Part shown: in pieces, positions 63,678 through 64,000 of the stretch | Layout of the letters: each line of letters starts with the position of its first letter | Numbering within the stretch: position 1 is the first letter of the stretch | Source: DATLGB01 sp038232275 | GTDB lineage: Bacteria; Actinomycetota; Thermoleophilia; Solirubrobacterales; Solirubrobacteraceae | Assembly: GCA_038232275.1 (NCBI GenBank) | Contig: JBBSIC010000011.1 | Coordinates: 7,201 to 71,200 of the forward strand | Direction of reading: 5' to 3' | Length of the DNA stretch: 64,000 nucleotides | The notes under the pieces: generated by a model | The model's input: the letters and a program-made list of their open reading frames with translations, nothing else | Databases searched by the model: none | What the model was told of the DNA's origin: nothing | Made by a program: the position numbers and the translations under genes

Positions 63678-64000
63678 AGATCCTGATCGACGTGAGCTTC
63701 GCCCGGCGCGGGCCGAGCGGCACGCAGGTCTACGTGGACAACCTCGTGACCGCGCTGCGGGCGCTCGGCGTCCAAATCGCCGAGGCCGACGGCCGCCGCG
63801 GGCGCCACCTCGACCCCGTCGCCGAGGCGCGGTGGCAGGTCCGCCTCGCCCGCGCCGCCCGCGGGGCCGACGTCCTGCACCACCCGCTGCCGGCGCGCGC
63901 CCCGGGGCGCCCGCCGCCGGGGAGGACCCTCCACGACCACGCCATCCGGCGCGTGCCGGGGGGCGTCGACGCGCGCGGTCGGTCCGCGGCCGGGTGGCGG
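63674..64000 (+). CDS. Glycosyltransferase (family 4), N-terminal part only
   Basis: The gene runs off the window end; 109 codons are visible. It begins MKILIDVSFARRGPSGTQVY with VDNLVTALRALGVQIAEADG, the usual N-terminal Rossmann-like half of GT4 enzymes (compare IAMDARDALGP and MRVAYDARP in the other genes), and GADVLHHPLPARAP where the acceptor side forms. The ATG overlaps the methyltransferase stop. The donor-binding half is not included. Confidence 0.8.
   Translation, partial: MKILIDVSFARRGPSGTQVYVDNLVTALRALGVQIAEADGRRGRHLDPVAEARWQVRLARAARGADVLHHPLPARAPGRPPPGRTLHDHAIRRVPGGVDARGRSAAGWR

Overview
The window comes from a very GC-rich genome with actinobacterial gene content: GpgS glucosyl-3-phosphoglycerate synthase, a stand-alone LigD-type polymerase domain beside a stand-alone ATP-dependent ligase, a DtxR-type regulator, a fused biotin carboxylase/BCCP acyl-CoA carboxylase, tandem HisKA_3 kinases and dodecin. 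Several genes (the lipoprotein at 1698, the membrane/cupredoxin operon at 38.7-40.7 kb, the short SRPBCC protein at 30 kb) remind me of Thermoleophilia/Solirubrobacterales. That placement is an inference; no rRNA or tRNA is visible.

Layout. 0-0.84 kb: the end of an unknown gene, a convergent hairpin and three tightly packed tiny genes encoding two paralogous Asn/Ala-rich peptides plus one related-looking protein. 0.9-23 kb: housekeeping and metabolic genes: an HTH-Clp_N protein, lipoprotein, M23 peptidase, MrfA-like helicase, the gpgS/gpsA/glycerate kinase group, two end-joining-type proteins, a TetR/methyltransferase pair with twin operators, DtxR, P450, aminotransferase, sucCD and the acyl-CoA carboxylase alpha chain. 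23-32 kb, minus strand: assimilatory sulfate reduction (APS reductase, sulfite reductase), a frame-disrupted YncE-type propeller/phosphoesterase gene, acyl-CoA carboxylase beta chain and methylmalonyl-CoA mutase. With sucCD these cover most of the propionyl-CoA to succinate route. 32-38.7 kb: selA and selB flanking a two-kinase/one-regulator operon. 38.7-41.5 kb: membrane/cupredoxin genes, ferritin and a tiny Cys-rich protein.

41.5-64 kb is a surface-polysaccharide locus: UDP-glucuronate decarboxylase, polyprenyl glycosylphosphotransferase, at least eight glycosyltransferases, three methyltransferases, a Wzm/Wzt-type ABC exporter and a WecG/TagA enzyme. It is interrupted at about 57.5-59.5 kb by an accessory patch with an AAA ATPase and a chimeric HTH-glyoxalase gene.

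The most striking element is a 484-residue intein with a LAGLIDADG homing endonuclease inside the UDP-glucuronate decarboxylase gene (42094-43545). Its splice junctions are unusual: Ser at position 1, Arg instead of the penultimate His, and Thr at +1. Other points of interest are the tiny-peptide operon, twin palindromes sitting on two start codons, two histidine kinases with degenerate ATP-binding boxes, and five apparent single-base indels confined to two genes.
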